In this document: one piece after another, positions 42,571 through 51,577 of the stretch
Numbering within the stretch: position 1 is the stretch's first letter
Layout: each line of letters opens with the position of its first letter
Origin: JANXUC01 sp964619065
GTDB lineage: Bacteria; Acidobacteriota; Terriglobia; Terriglobales; Acidobacteriaceae
NCBI GenBank assembly: GCA_964619065.1
Contig: CAZUCC010000010.1
Span: 25,284-89,283 of the forward strand
Reading direction: 5' to 3'
Length of the DNA stretch: 64,000 nucleotides
Program-made: the position numbers and the translations under genes
The notes under the pieces: generated by a model
The model's database searches: none
The model's input: only the letters and a program-made list of their open reading frames with translations
What the model was told of the DNA's origin: nothing

Positions 42571-43965
42571 ATGGCAACTCGCACCAAGTCTTCTTCAGCG
42601 GCCAAAAAGCCCCACCAGACCCTCGCGGAAGTCGTGAATTCGTCCAGCAGCGCCAATACCATCGAGCCCGCCCAGGGGAAGCTCGGCGTGATGATCGTGG
42701 GTATGGGCGCCGTGGCGACCACATTTGTGGCCGGCGTCGAAGCCATCCGCAAAGGTTTGGCGAACCCCATCGGTTCGCTCACCCAGATGGGTACGATCCG
42801 CGTGGGAAAGCGGACGGACGGAACCTCGCCCAAGATCAATGAATTCGTTTCTCTCGCAGGACTGAACGATCTGGTCTTTACCGGCTGGGATCTCTACGAA
42901 GACGACATGTACACTGCGGCCAGCAAGGCCGGTGTGCTCGACCAAAGGCTGCTGGACAAGATCAAGCCGTTTCTCTCTAAAATCAAGCCTCAGAAAGCTG
43001 TCTTCGACCGTAACTACGTAAAAATGCTCGACGGCCCCAACGTCAAGAAGGGTAAGAGCAAGATGGATCTGGCCGAGCAGCTTCGCGAGGACATCCGCCA
43101 GTTCAAGAAAAAGTCCGGCGCGAAACGTCTGATCACGATCTGGTGCGGATCGACGGAAATTTTCCTGAAGCCCAGCAAAGTCCACGACTCCGTCGAAGCG
43201 TTTGAGGAAGGCCTCCGCAAGAGTGATAAGAATATTGCCCCCTCGATGATTTATGCCTACGCCTCGCTCATGGAAGGCGTGCCCTTTGCCAATGGTGCTC
43301 CGAATCTCACCGTGGATCTGCCGGTCATGCACCAGTTGTCGCGCGAAAAAAATGCGCCTATCTGTGGCAAGGACTTCAAGACCGGCCAGACGCTGATGAA
43401 AACCATCCTTGCTCCCGGCTTCAAGGCGCGTTTGCTTGGGGTCAGTGGGTGGTATTCGACAAACATTCTAGGGAATCGCGACGGGGAAGTGCTCAATGAT
43501 CCCGGGTCCTTCAAGACCAAGGAAGAGTCCAAACTGAGCGTGCTGGAGCACATCCTGCAGCCTAAGCTCTACCCCACGCTGTACAAGGATATTTACCACA
43601 AGGTAACGATTAACTATTATCCGCCACGTGGTGATAACAAAGAAGGTTGGGATAACATCGATATCTTCGGTTGGCTCGGCTATCCGATGCAAATTAAGGT
43701 CGATTTCCTCTGCCGCGACTCCATCCTGGCTGCGCCTATCGTGCTGGACCTCATTCTGTTCCTCGATCTTGCCAAGCGTTGCACCCAGCTCCAGGGGCTT
43801 GGGATTCAGGAGTGGCTGAGCTTCTACTTTAAGTCGCCCATGACCGCCCCAGGGCTCTATCCGGAGCATGATCTCTTCATTCAGCTCATGAAGTTGAAAA
43901 ACACCCTGCGCCATCTGAAGGGTGCAGAGCTGATTACACACCTGGGTCTGGAATATTACGACTGA
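42571..43965 (+). CDS. ino1: myo-Inositol-1-phosphate synthase
   Basis: A 464-residue NAD-dependent enzyme that converts glucose-6-phosphate to inositol-1-phosphate. The Rossmann loop VMIVGMGAVATTFVAG and the family signature GVSGWYSTNILGNRDG, followed by KVTINYYPPRGDNKEGWDN and FLCRDSILAAP, are characteristic. Its product feeds inositol lipids or soluble inositols, uncommon among bacteria but found in Actinobacteria and Acidobacteria. About 35 low-complexity residues precede the fold. AAGGAAG lies upstream of the ATG. No inositol monophosphatase lies next to it. Confidence 0.95.
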   Translation: MATRTKSSSAAKKPHQTLAEVVNSSSSANTIEPAQGKLGVMIVGMGAVATTFVAGVEAIRKGLANPIGSLTQMGTIRVGKRTDGTSPKINEFVSLAGLNDLVFTGWDLYEDDMYTAASKAGVLDQRLLDKIKPFLSKIKPQKAVFDRNYVKMLDGPNVKKGKSKMDLAEQLREDIRQFKKKSGAKRLITIWCGSTEIFLKPSKVHDSVEAFEEGLRKSDKNIAPSMIYAYASLMEGVPFANGAPNLTVDLPVMHQLSREKNAPICGKDFKTGQTLMKTILAPGFKARLLGVSGWYSTNILGNRDGEVLNDPGSFKTKEESKLSVLEHILQPKLYPTLYKDIYHKVTINYYPPRGDNKEGWDNIDIFGWLGYPMQIKVDFLCRDSILAAPIVLDLILFLDLAKRCTQLQGLGIQEWLSFYFKSPMTAPGLYPEHDLFIQLMKLKNTLRHLKGAELITHLGLEYYD

Positions 43966-44075
43966 GTAAAGGGGGAGCGGGCGTCCGCGCCCTCCCATCC
44001 CGGATAACCCCACGGCGACTTTCTGCGTCCAATCAACAGGGTAGTCTCTTGGGATAAGTCCGCCTTCGTGCGGCG

Positions 44076-44081
44076 TATAAT
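44076..44081 (+). promoter_or_regulatory. TATAAT -10-like element before the M48 protease
   Basis: A perfect TATAAT lies 92 bases before the ATG at 44174. A TTGGGA 21 bases upstream is too far to be a standard -35. A GC-rich imperfect hairpin at 43971-43996 just after ino1 may terminate the previous gene. Confidence 0.35.
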
Positions 44082-44173
44082 CTAAAGAAGCCGCCGGACC
44101 GGCTCCCAAAAGTCAGCCCGAAAACTGCGAGTTGCCGAGACCACGAATTAGGAAGATCGGGGGAATTCAGACC

Positions 44174-45307
44174 ATGAAAGTCCGCCTCATAGCAGCAACT
44201 TTGGTGATCGTGCTTGGCCTCACCACGGCACCGTTCGTTCTTGCGCAGGACGACAAGCAAACGGACTCCAAACCAGTTCCCACTGCCACAGATAGCAAGA
44301 CGGACTCCAAGTCTGCTGCGACTGATGCCCAGCCTGCAGCGCTTCCCGATGTCGTCCCGCAGAAGGAGCACGTCGACGTCAAGCAGGGAAGCAAGGACGA
44401 TGTCGAAGCCATCGGCAACCGGGATATGGGCAAACGCGGCATGGGCAACTGGTATTCGCTCGAAAGCGAGATCCGTATGGGCAAGCAGTATGCTCAGCAG
44501 ATCGATGCCACGGTGAAGCTGGTGCAGGATCCTGTCGTCACCGAGTACGTCAACCGCATCGGCCAGAATCTCGTGCGCAATTCGGATGCGAAGGTTCCGT
44601 TCACCATCAAAGTTGTCGATTCGGACGAAGTGAATGCCTTCGCACTGCCTGGCGGTTTCTTTTATGTGAATTCGGGGTTGATTTTGGCGGCGGATGAAGA
44701 GGCGGAGCTTGCGGGCGTGATGGCGCATGAGATTGCCCACGTCGCAGCGCGCCACGCCGCGCGTGAAATGACACGCTCGCAATGGCTCAATATTGGCAGC
44801 ATCCCTCTGATTTTCATCGGTGGTGGCATCGGCTACGCCGTACAATCGGCTGCCAGCCTCGCAGTTCCCCTGACCTTCCTGAGTTTTTCGCGTGGCTTTG
44901 AAGCGGAAGCCGATTACCTCGGCGTTCAATATATGTACAAGAGCGGGTACGATCCCCAAGCCTTTTTGAGCTTCTTTGAAAAACTCCAGGCCAAGGAGAA
45001 GAAGAAGCCGGGCACGCTGTCAAGGGCTTTCTCCACGCACCCGCAGACCCCGGACCGTATCGAGAAGTCGCAAGAGGAAATCGCCAAGATTCTTCCCGCT
45101 CGCGCGCAGTACACGGTTACGACTTCGGAATTCGATGATGTCAAGGCCCGTCTAGCGTCGCTCGAAAATCGCCGCAAGGTGACCGACGAGAAAGAAAACA
45201 ACAAGCCAACGCTGCGGCGGACAGCTAGCAAAGACGATAAAGACAAGAGCGGCAAGCCTTCCGATGATGACCGTCCAACGTTGAAACGGCGGCCGGACTC
45301 GAACTAG
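44174..45307 (+). CDS. M48 family metalloprotease, BepA-like
   Basis: A 377-residue exported zinc metalloprotease. A signal peptide ends near FVLAQDD, then a polar region of about 60 residues precedes the catalytic domain. The zinc motif HEIAH is at residues 185-189 and the third ligand Glu is in GFEAEADYLG, as in BepA/YfgC-like proteins that check outer-membrane protein assembly. A membrane-like segment (IPLIFIGGGIGYAVQ) lies between them. The C terminus is charged and disordered (ENRRKVTDEKENN and after) with no TPR domain, unlike E. coli BepA. The ATG at 44174 is preceded by a purine-rich GGGGGAA. Confidence 0.88.
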   Translation: MKVRLIAATLVIVLGLTTAPFVLAQDDKQTDSKPVPTATDSKTDSKSAATDAQPAALPDVVPQKEHVDVKQGSKDDVEAIGNRDMGKRGMGNWYSLESEIRMGKQYAQQIDATVKLVQDPVVTEYVNRIGQNLVRNSDAKVPFTIKVVDSDEVNAFALPGGFFYVNSGLILAADEEAELAGVMAHEIAHVAARHAAREMTRSQWLNIGSIPLIFIGGGIGYAVQSAASLAVPLTFLSFSRGFEAEADYLGVQYMYKSGYDPQAFLSFFEKLQAKEKKKPGTLSRAFSTHPQTPDRIEKSQEEIAKILPARAQYTVTTSEFDDVKARLASLENRRKVTDEKENNKPTLRRTASKDDKDKSGKPSDDDRPTLKRRPDSN

Positions 45308-45324
45308 TTGGTAACAAGTTGGTG

Positions 45325-45366
45325 AATGGAGGCACTGGCGAGGACGCCCGTGCCTCCATTGTTTTT
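45325..45366 (+). terminator. Terminator after the M48 protease gene
   Basis: AATGGAGGCAC (45325-45335) and GTGCCTCCATT (45350-45360) form a perfect 11-base stem, and TTTTT follows at 45362-45366. It lies between convergent genes. Its loop holds GCG/CGC, like the other GGGCG-type hairpins of the window. Confidence 0.8.
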
Positions 45367-45376
45367 CTTCTGCTCC

Positions 45377-45982
45377 TCACACTTCGACTCCCAAATTCCG
45401 TAATTCTTCCCGCACCTGCGTGGAGTTTTGTACTTGAATTGTGTGCATGCCCAAATGCTGCGCGCACTCCAGATTCAGCGAGCGGTCGTCGAGGAAACAG
45501 CATTCCTCCGGCTTGCGTTCCGAGATTTCGAGCGCCATGCGGTAGATGTCTTTCTCGGGCTTGCGTAGTCCCACATAACACGAGCTTATGAAGAACGCGA
45601 ACAGATCCTGCAAGTTGAAAGTGTCAATGCGGTAGCGATTCAGTTCGCGTGATTCGTTGTTGATGGTCGCCATCAGGTATTTGCCCGAGGCCGCGATACG
45701 CCGGGCCAGTTCCAGCGTTTCCGGGATCGGCTGCGACAGGGAATACATGTACATCATCATGGCATCGCGCGTGAATGACCGGGCGCGGTAGAACACGGTA
45801 CGATCGAGGTAGTCTTCCAAAGAGATTTTGCCACGCTCGAAAGACGAGACGACCATTTCGTGACGGTCCTGGAACTCGATGGGATCGAGTTGAAATTTCG
45901 CCATGGCAGCGTCGCGCTGTGTACGGTCCCAGGCATTGGTAAGCAAGACGCCGCCAACATCCCAAAATAAAGTGCGAATCAT
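45377..45982 (-). CDS. HAD-family hydrolase (subfamily IA)
   Basis: A 201-residue haloacid-dehalogenase-type hydrolase. The nucleophile motif is FWDVGGVLL, motif II is the ATINNES stretch, motif III is Lys in GLRKPEKDIYRMA and motif IV is FLDDRSLNLE. The cap is the small helical type with a long MMYMYS-containing helix. The DVGGV variant of motif I is common in this subgroup. The substrate is unknown; sugar phosphates are usual for such proteins. It is convergent with the M48 gene and separated from the pilin operon by a 153-base gap. Confidence 0.85.
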   Translation of the reverse strand: MIRTLFWDVGGVLLTNAWDRTQRDAAMAKFQLDPIEFQDRHEMVVSSFERGKISLEDYLDRTVFYRARSFTRDAMMMYMYSLSQPIPETLELARRIAASGKYLMATINNESRELNRYRIDTFNLQDLFAFFISSCYVGLRKPEKDIYRMALEISERKPEECCFLDDRSLNLECAQHLGMHTIQVQNSTQVREELRNLGVEV

Positions 45983-46135
45983 GGTGTGATCAGTCTCCGC
46001 GAGGGAAAACTCCCGAGAAACAGTTGACGCATGATTCTAGCCGAGAGAGAGGATTTGCGACAGCGGGAGTGGCAAATAGTTCCGCGAAAGAAGAAAAAGC
46101 CCGGACCTCTTCGTATCCCGGAGCGGGAGCTGAGG

Positions 46136-48745
46136 CTAGTAGGGCGTAAAGTCCTGACGGTAGGTGAGGTTCACAATATCCTGGAACATCGGCGTGCCGG
46201 GAGGCAAATTCGCCGGGTTCAGAAAGAGCGTGTCGAAGCTGTATTTGCGGTTGGGCGCGTTGTAGACCGCGCTTGCCCCAAACTTATAGATTCCGGTGGC
46301 ATATTGCGAAGGGTAGAGGCTCACCATGGAGCCGCTATACCATAGCGCTGCACCGTTCGGGTTCCAGTCTTCCAGGTAGCGCAAGAAGTTATGCACTCCG
46401 CCGTCACCGCCCCAGGAGACGTTATTCGCACCGCTAGTATTTGCGAATGCCAAATTTTTCCCACCGGCAATGGCCATTCGGTAATAGGTCGTGGTTCCAA
46501 CGCGGGCGAACGTATCCGAGGCATTCGTCATGTCTCTCGTATCATTCCAACTATTGGAGAGCATGGTTACTGCGTCCGCGAGAATGGCGGCGGGGGAATG
46601 GATGATGGGTGCGTCGGCGAGACCCTGTGCATTACCACCATTGTAGTCGCCGAAAACGTAAACGGGATTTTCGGAGGCTACCGTAAACCCGCCCCCTTTG
46701 TTCGACAGGGGAAGATTCCCCACCTTTCCGTCGATCAGCCGCAAGACGTGCCGGGCACCGGTCACCTTGTTCATGCGCCCCTGGTTGAGGCAGTCAACAT
46801 TGACATAGGGGTACCCAACTGTCACTGGCAACACGCGGAACCCATCGCCGACGTTGGCCGCACCCCAGCGGTCCACGATGCCGTTGCCACTCACGTCTTC
46901 GCCCGCGTCCAGGAGGGCGTCCGGAAGGCCGGTAGTTGAGGCGACGTTGTTGATTACGTCTTCAAAGCCATATTCTCCTGTCAGAACGTTGGCGGGACTG
47001 TTGTCGCTGGGGTTTGCCAGTGGATTGGGCAACATCCCGCGACGATCGGAGAAGTAGAGCAGGTAACCGTTCTCGTCGTTGAATTCCACAGAAGTACCGT
47101 TAATCCCCGTGGTTCCTTTCAGCCACTTCTTCAGGTTGCCGATGTCGAGTTCGACGACATTCATGATGCCGTTCACGGTACAGTTCGAAGCGCCGGCGGA
47201 ACCGGAAGCGATTCGATTCTCCCGGACTTGCCCCTCGCGGGTGTCATAGAAGTTGATAGGGTACCAATTCGTGCCGAGTCCGGCTGCGGTCCGGCCTGCG
47301 ATGGTATTGCCGTTATTGTCGGATGCCAATTCCTGTAGAAGGAGGATGGCGTTCGGATTGGGACCAGTCGCGGCTACGGGGTTGGGGTTACCAATCGTAC
47401 TGATGCTGCGGCCGATACCGAGGGCCAACCACTCGTTGGTGACTCCATGCCAGAGTTCATTCGTGTCTTTATATTCGACGCGGAGGTAGCCCGTGATCAG
47501 AGGGAATTTCGCAGTCGCTAGACCCACAGAGAGGGGAGCTACCCACTTCCCATCGATACCGGGATCGGCATAGGCTACGGCATCGCCGCCAAACGCGGGC
47601 GCGATATTACTTGTCGCTGTTAAGCTGACATCCTGGCCATCCGCATTCGGGGCGGCACTCCCGTCCTGATGAAGAGTCTGCAAAGTATCTGCCAGAAGGA
47701 CTCGAATATTTGCCTTGTTGTACAAGCGGGACGTGCCTACTCCGGAGGTAGCGGCTTCGTTCGGTAAAGGCCTCCGAATGATGTCAATCTGGCTCCCCCC
47801 GCCCTGCACAAAGGGCAAAACCAAAGGTTTGACGCCGGTGGATCGAGGATTGCCGATGAACCCATTAAAGCTGGATGTGGATGTCGAGATCCAACTGCCA
47901 TTCCCGGCTCCAGCGCCCGTGGCCATGCCGCCGAGCCAGCTTGCGCTTGCTGGAGCGAAGGCCAGGCAATTCGTTTCCGTGGACAGAGGAGCCCTGAGGC
48001 CGGCAATCGCGCCGGCGCAGCCGGCGGTGGCATTGGGCATATAAACGTCGCCGTCATAGGAAGAGCCTGGCGGATAGTTATTCTCCATAGGATCACGCAT
48101 CACTTCTCCAACGAGCGAGATCTTATCTCCAAAAAGCGTGATGCCGGCATGTTGTGGGGTGAGAAACAGGTTGCCGTTGGTGTGGACGCGCCCTCCGAAA
48201 GTGAATGTCGCACCATTGGAAAAGTTGAGATCGCTCGAGGAGAACATGCCGAATTGGAATACGGGAATCAGCGCTACTTCGACTTTGCGGGTAATGTTGG
48301 CGGAGGCGTTGGATGGCCGCAGGGCATTCACGGTCAGAGTCATGGGAATGATGAGCGCCGTCAACCCCTGATTGGATCCGGAGCTGATGATCTGAGACGT
48401 CGGCAGTGCAGGATTGCCTTGCGCATCCACAGGGAACGAGATGGACTCTGCGTAAGACATAGTTCCTACCATGGCGTTAGTGGGCGGCGCAGTGGTCAGG
48501 GCCTGGATGTCAGCGGCAGAGGGCGATTGTTTGGCATAGTACAAGGCCGCAAGGTCAGCGGTGAGCTTCTCCATGCCCGATTCGGCGCCGTAAAAAGCCA
48601 TATTGCTTTCTTTGTCGTTGCTGCCGATGCGGATCTCGCTGGTCGTCAGCATGATTACGCCAACGGCGATGCCGGATAATAAGAACATCAGCAGCAGAGC
48701 GGCGATCAACACAAATCCCTGCGAGCCTTTCTGATGTCTTGCCAT
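46136..48745 (-). CDS. Very large PilX-like minor pilin, tandem copy 2
   Basis: An 869-residue protein with an N-terminal PilX-type leader (KGSQGFVLIAALLLMFLLSG, then EIRIGSNDKESNMAFYGAES) and a very long exported domain. Ordinary PilX proteins are under 200 residues, so about 700 extra residues are appended. They contain many short strands and Asn/Gly-rich loops, and share YNKANIRVLLAD, LRVEYKDTNE, DCLNQGRMNKVTGARH and the C-terminal end with copy 1. This points to a tip adhesin or scaffolding role, an inference. The +5 position after the cleavage site lacks Glu, as in GspK-type tip pilins. A weak AGAGAG site precedes the ATG. Confidence 0.82.
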   Translation of the reverse strand: MARHQKGSQGFVLIAALLLMFLLSGIAVGVIMLTTSEIRIGSNDKESNMAFYGAESGMEKLTADLAALYYAKQSPSAADIQALTTAPPTNAMVGTMSYAESISFPVDAQGNPALPTSQIISSGSNQGLTALIIPMTLTVNALRPSNASANITRKVEVALIPVFQFGMFSSSDLNFSNGATFTFGGRVHTNGNLFLTPQHAGITLFGDKISLVGEVMRDPMENNYPPGSSYDGDVYMPNATAGCAGAIAGLRAPLSTETNCLAFAPASASWLGGMATGAGAGNGSWISTSTSSFNGFIGNPRSTGVKPLVLPFVQGGGSQIDIIRRPLPNEAATSGVGTSRLYNKANIRVLLADTLQTLHQDGSAAPNADGQDVSLTATSNIAPAFGGDAVAYADPGIDGKWVAPLSVGLATAKFPLITGYLRVEYKDTNELWHGVTNEWLALGIGRSISTIGNPNPVAATGPNPNAILLLQELASDNNGNTIAGRTAAGLGTNWYPINFYDTREGQVRENRIASGSAGASNCTVNGIMNVVELDIGNLKKWLKGTTGINGTSVEFNDENGYLLYFSDRRGMLPNPLANPSDNSPANVLTGEYGFEDVINNVASTTGLPDALLDAGEDVSGNGIVDRWGAANVGDGFRVLPVTVGYPYVNVDCLNQGRMNKVTGARHVLRLIDGKVGNLPLSNKGGGFTVASENPVYVFGDYNGGNAQGLADAPIIHSPAAILADAVTMLSNSWNDTRDMTNASDTFARVGTTTYYRMAIAGGKNLAFANTSGANNVSWGGDGGVHNFLRYLEDWNPNGAALWYSGSMVSLYPSQYATGIYKFGASAVYNAPNRKYSFDTLFLNPANLPPGTPMFQDIVNLTYRQDFTPY

Positions 48746-48873
48746 GGTCTCTCTATCGGCAAGAAATGCATCAACTTCAGCCGCACGTCGCGCTTTTCAC
48801 GCGATGCAAAATGTTAGGAAATTCTCTCGGTGAGATGGAAGGCGGGGCTAGCTCTGGCAAGATAAATTCATTT

Positions 48874-48905
48874 CCGCCCCGAGACGGCAATGCGTCTCGG
48901 GGCGG
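48874..48905 (-). terminator. Strong hairpin between the two PilX genes
   Basis: The 13-base arms at 48874-48886 and 48893-48905 pair perfectly across a 6-base loop, forming a very GC-rich stem just after the first PilX stop. On the minus strand no T run follows, so it may stabilise the 3' end or attenuate rather than fully terminate, allowing unequal expression of the two copies. Confidence 0.6.
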
Positions 48906-48914
48906 AAGATGAGC

Positions 48915-51548
48915 TTAGTAGGGTGTGAAGTCCTGACGGTAAGTCAGGTTCACAATGTCCTGAAACATCGGCGTTCCTGGCGGCAAGTTCGAAGGATTCA
49001 GGAAGAGCGTATCGAACTGGTAGCGGCGATTGGGCGCGCCGTAAACCGTGTTGCAGCATTTAAATGTCCCGGTGGCGTACTGAGAATAGTACAGACTCAC
49101 CAGTGAACCGTTGTAGTTCAGGTTTATGTTGCTCCAGTTTTCCAGGTAGCGTATGAAGTTATGCAGCCCCCCGTCGGTGCCCCAGTCTTTTGCAATCGTG
49201 CCAGAGGGGTAGGAAAATGTGAGGCTTTTACCCGCCGCAATTGCCATCCGGTAGAACGTCGGAGTTGGTACGCGCGTGGTAACGTCGGCGGGAGTTTTCA
49301 TATCCTGCAAATCAGTCCAATTGTTGGAAAGCACAGTCACGGCGTCTGCAAGGATGGCTGCAGGCGCGTGGTTGTTGTCGGCGAATCCTAAAGCGACACT
49401 AGCGTTATAGTCGCCCAACACATACACGGGATTCTCCGATGCCACGGTGAAACCGCCGCCAACGGGCGATAGAGGTATATTGCCCAGACTCCCGTCCGTC
49501 AGCCGCAAAACGTGCCGCGCGCCGGTGACCTTGTTCATCCGGCCCTGGTTCAGGCAGTCTTTCGCTACGTAAGGGTAGCCCGCGGTGGCGACGGGTACGT
49601 TCAATCCGTTGCCGACAAGCGCGGCGCCCCAGGTATCTGGCAAGGGACTCGCATTCACGTCGACTTTCTCTCCCGCATCCAGTATTCCGTCCGGAAGGCC
49701 GGTCACAGAAGAGGGGTTGTTAATCACGTCTTCGAAGCCATATTCACCAGTCAGCGAGTTCACGGGACGCAAACCAGGCGGGGTGCCAAATGGACTGGCC
49801 ACCATGCCACGGCGATCGGAGAAGTAGAGCAAGTAACCGTTCTGATCGTTGTATTCCACGAGATTTCCACTGACTCCAAACTTCTTTTGCAGCCATTGAT
49901 TCAGATTGCCCACATCAATTTCCACGGCATTCATGATGCCGTTGATCGTACAGTTTGTAACGACGCCAGGCTTTACATCCCGCACCTGTCCCTCGCGAGC
50001 ATCATAGAAGTTGATCGGATACCAACTTGTATTCGCATTGGGGACCGGTTTGTTTACCGGTCCGGTGGTGCGGATCGGCGTACCGGCATTATCGGACGCA
50101 ATCTCCTGCAGACGCAGGATAGCGTTGGGGTTGACTCCGTCGCCGCCGATTGCATTTGGCGGATTGACGTTGCGGCCGAAACCAAGGTTGAGCCACTCGT
50201 GCGTAATTCCGTGCCAGACTTCGTTGGTATCTTTGTATTCGACACGCAGAAATCCATCGACAAGGGGAAATGCCGTACCAGCCGCGCCCGGTGTGGGTGT
50301 TACCCAGGCGGCGTCTTTTACTGGATTGGCGTAGGCAACGAGATTGCCGTTAAAAGCTGTCGCAGCAACACTTGCCGCACCGAGATCCACGTCTTCTGCG
50401 TCCAGCGCCACCAGGCTTCGCTCTGGGTGAAGGTCAGCAATATTGCTTGCTAACATGACTCGAATGTTCGCCTTGTTATAGAGGCGGGATGCTCCTAACG
50501 CTGAAGTTGCGGATTCGACCGTGGGGAGCGCCGGCGGCTTACGGATAATTTCAACCTGGTTAGCCCCTCCTCCCACGAAAGGTAGAACCAGCCTTTTGAC
50601 TCCGGTGGACAGCGGGTTACCGATGAATCCGTTGAAATTGTTCTTGGATAAGTTCACCCAGACAGGATTGACTGCTGCGGCTGTGGCTGGCGTGCAGGGG
50701 GCAATGCCGCCCAGGCAGCTTTCCATGTTGGTGTTCACGCCACTGTCAAAGAAAAGGCAATTCGTGCTGGAATTTGCATTCGATGTGCCTGAAGGGGGAG
50801 CGGCGATTTCGGCCGCGCAGCCTCCAGTGGCATTGGCAATGAGAACCGTGCCGCCGTAAGTGCCACCAGGAGTCGTTTTATAGCCATTCGCCAAAGACTC
50901 GCGGATGATTTCTCCAACCACTGTGATCTTATCTCCGAAAATCAGAGAACCGGTGTTCGGAGTGGGAAAGAAGTTGCCATTGGTGTGGACCCGGCCCGCA
51001 AAAGCAAAGGGCGGTCCATTGAAGTAGCTTAGATCGCTATCGGAGAATACACCGAACTGGAATACCGGAATCAATGCCACTTCCACGTTCCGAGTCATGT
51101 TCACCGCCGCGGTGGACGGGCGCAAGGCATTCACCTGGAGTGTCATGGGAATAATTAAGGCGGTCAACCCCTGGTTTGTGCCAGAACTGATCACCTGAGG
51201 CTTAGGTTTTACAGGGTTCCCGCTGGTGTCGACAGGGAACGTAATAGTCTCGGTGTAGTTCATGGAACCGGTCATGGCGTAGGTGGGCGGATAGCTGGCG
51301 AGACCTTGAATGGCGCTATTTGTAGGCGCCTGATTGCTCTGGTAGAGAGCTGCTAGGTCGGCCGTTAACTTCTCCATGCCCGATTCCGCCCCGTAGAACG
51401 CGACGTTCGCCTCTTTATCGTTGCTGCCGATGCGGACCTCGGAGTTCGTCAGCATCATGACGCCGACAGCAATCCCAGACAACAAAAAGAGCAGGAGCAA
51501 GGCTGCGATGAGCACAAAACCCTGCGAGCGTGGTTGATGTTTTGCCAT
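48915..51548 (-). CDS. Very large PilX-like minor pilin, tandem copy 1
   Basis: An 877-residue paralogue of the downstream gene, with the same N-terminal leader RSQGFVLIAALLLLFLLSG and TNSEVRIGSNDKEANVAFYG. The shared motifs continue through most of the length to an identical ending MFQDIVNLTYRQDFTPY, while middle loops differ by insertions (for example around NCLFFDSG). The duplication is therefore older than recent copying but clearly tandem. The ATG at 51548 has a strong GGGGGAGA site and matches the leader; the longer frame begins inside the preceding gene. It follows pilW by 29 bases. Confidence 0.84.
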   Translation of the reverse strand: MAKHQPRSQGFVLIAALLLLFLLSGIAVGVMMLTNSEVRIGSNDKEANVAFYGAESGMEKLTADLAALYQSNQAPTNSAIQGLASYPPTYAMTGSMNYTETITFPVDTSGNPVKPKPQVISSGTNQGLTALIIPMTLQVNALRPSTAAVNMTRNVEVALIPVFQFGVFSDSDLSYFNGPPFAFAGRVHTNGNFFPTPNTGSLIFGDKITVVGEIIRESLANGYKTTPGGTYGGTVLIANATGGCAAEIAAPPSGTSNANSSTNCLFFDSGVNTNMESCLGGIAPCTPATAAAVNPVWVNLSKNNFNGFIGNPLSTGVKRLVLPFVGGGANQVEIIRKPPALPTVESATSALGASRLYNKANIRVMLASNIADLHPERSLVALDAEDVDLGAASVAATAFNGNLVAYANPVKDAAWVTPTPGAAGTAFPLVDGFLRVEYKDTNEVWHGITHEWLNLGFGRNVNPPNAIGGDGVNPNAILRLQEIASDNAGTPIRTTGPVNKPVPNANTSWYPINFYDAREGQVRDVKPGVVTNCTINGIMNAVEIDVGNLNQWLQKKFGVSGNLVEYNDQNGYLLYFSDRRGMVASPFGTPPGLRPVNSLTGEYGFEDVINNPSSVTGLPDGILDAGEKVDVNASPLPDTWGAALVGNGLNVPVATAGYPYVAKDCLNQGRMNKVTGARHVLRLTDGSLGNIPLSPVGGGFTVASENPVYVLGDYNASVALGFADNNHAPAAILADAVTVLSNNWTDLQDMKTPADVTTRVPTPTFYRMAIAAGKSLTFSYPSGTIAKDWGTDGGLHNFIRYLENWSNINLNYNGSLVSLYYSQYATGTFKCCNTVYGAPNRRYQFDTLFLNPSNLPPGTPMFQDIVNLTYRQDFTPY

Positions 51549-51577
51549 GGAAAAATCTCCCCCTAAAAGTTTCGGCC

